This document shows, one piece after another, positions 5,849 through 5,915 of a stretch of DNA of 5,915 nt. Numbering within the stretch: position 1 is the first letter of the stretch; each line of letters begins with the position of its first letter. The position numbers and the translations under genes were made by a program. This DNA is from DASWVC01 sp036401335 (GTDB lineage: Bacteria > Verrucomicrobiota > Verrucomicrobiia > Chthoniobacterales > JAFAMB01), in NCBI GenBank assembly GCA_036401335.1, contig DASWVC010000138.1, forward strand, positions 1-5,915. Direction: 5' to 3'. A model generated the notes under the pieces. The model made no database searches. It was given only the letters and a program-made list of their open reading frames with translations, and had not been told where the DNA came from.

Positions 5849-5915
5849 CTAGCCCGTCTGGAGCAGCTCGGACGACTCTCCTTGAAGCTCGTATGCCAGC
5901 ACGCTGAGGCTGTAG
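5849..5915 (-). CDS. C-terminal fragment of an unidentified protein
   Basis: A minus-strand frame enters at the right edge and ends at TAG (5851-5849), giving 21 residues: YSLSVLAYELQGESSELLQT plus Gly. The acidic, Leu/Glu-rich composition and G/C-rich third codon positions look protein-like, but the piece is too short to identify. Other minus-strand frames are also open here, so the choice of frame is uncertain. If real, it is the gene upstream of the S46 peptidase on the same strand, separated from it by 325 bp. Of that spacer, 5742-5848 shows nothing recognisable, 5588-5741 is the inverted-repeat element, and 5524-5587 holds the weak promoter candidate and a small 6-bp inverted repeat (5550-5555 with 5570-5575). 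Confidence 0.35.
   Translation of the reverse strand, partial: YSLSVLAYELQGESSELLQTG

Overview
This is a GC-rich bacterial window with one rightward gene, a leftward three-gene cluster, gene edges at both ends, and two short inverted-repeat elements in the spacers. The gene types (an S46 dipeptidyl-peptidase, an amidase with an N-terminal stalk-like domain, a PHP phosphatase), the weak Shine-Dalgarno signals and the repeat-bearing spacers would suit a Verrucomicrobiota-like or related soil or freshwater bacterium. That placement is an inference from general familiarity, not a sequence match.

Layout. At the left edge (1-74, minus) is the start of a probable HNH-endonuclease-family protein. 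The divergent spacer 75-304 holds three consecutive hairpins (123-156, 164-200, 218-250); the first ends in boxes that look like integron attC R boxes. From 305 to 1096 (plus) runs a HisJ-type PHP phosphatase. It converges on murI (1407-2270, minus). The space between them is filled by an element of about 368 bp (1068-1435) with long inverted ends built from 10-bp units. Both convergent genes end inside these ends and so carry the same eight-residue tail, TMNSSERQ.

The minus-strand cluster reads S46 serine peptidase (5523-3394), N-acetylmuramoyl-L-alanine amidase (3342-2242) and glutamate racemase (2270-1407). The S46-amidase gap is 51 nt, and amidase and murI overlap by 29 nt, so the last two are probably translationally coupled. 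The theme is the cell envelope: MurI makes D-glutamate for peptidoglycan, the amidase cleaves peptidoglycan outside the cytoplasm, and the S46 enzyme removes dipeptides from peptides in the periplasm.

Upstream of the S46 gene, the spacer 5524-5848 contains a second compact element (5588-5741, 154 bp) with 26-bp inverted ends that match at 23 positions. Beyond it, 5742-5848 shows nothing recognisable. The right edge (5849-5915, minus) probably holds the last codons of another gene.

I found no rRNA, tRNA, CRISPR array or transposase gene. The unusual content is the two small non-autonomous-looking elements and the structured divergent spacer, not a new protein system.
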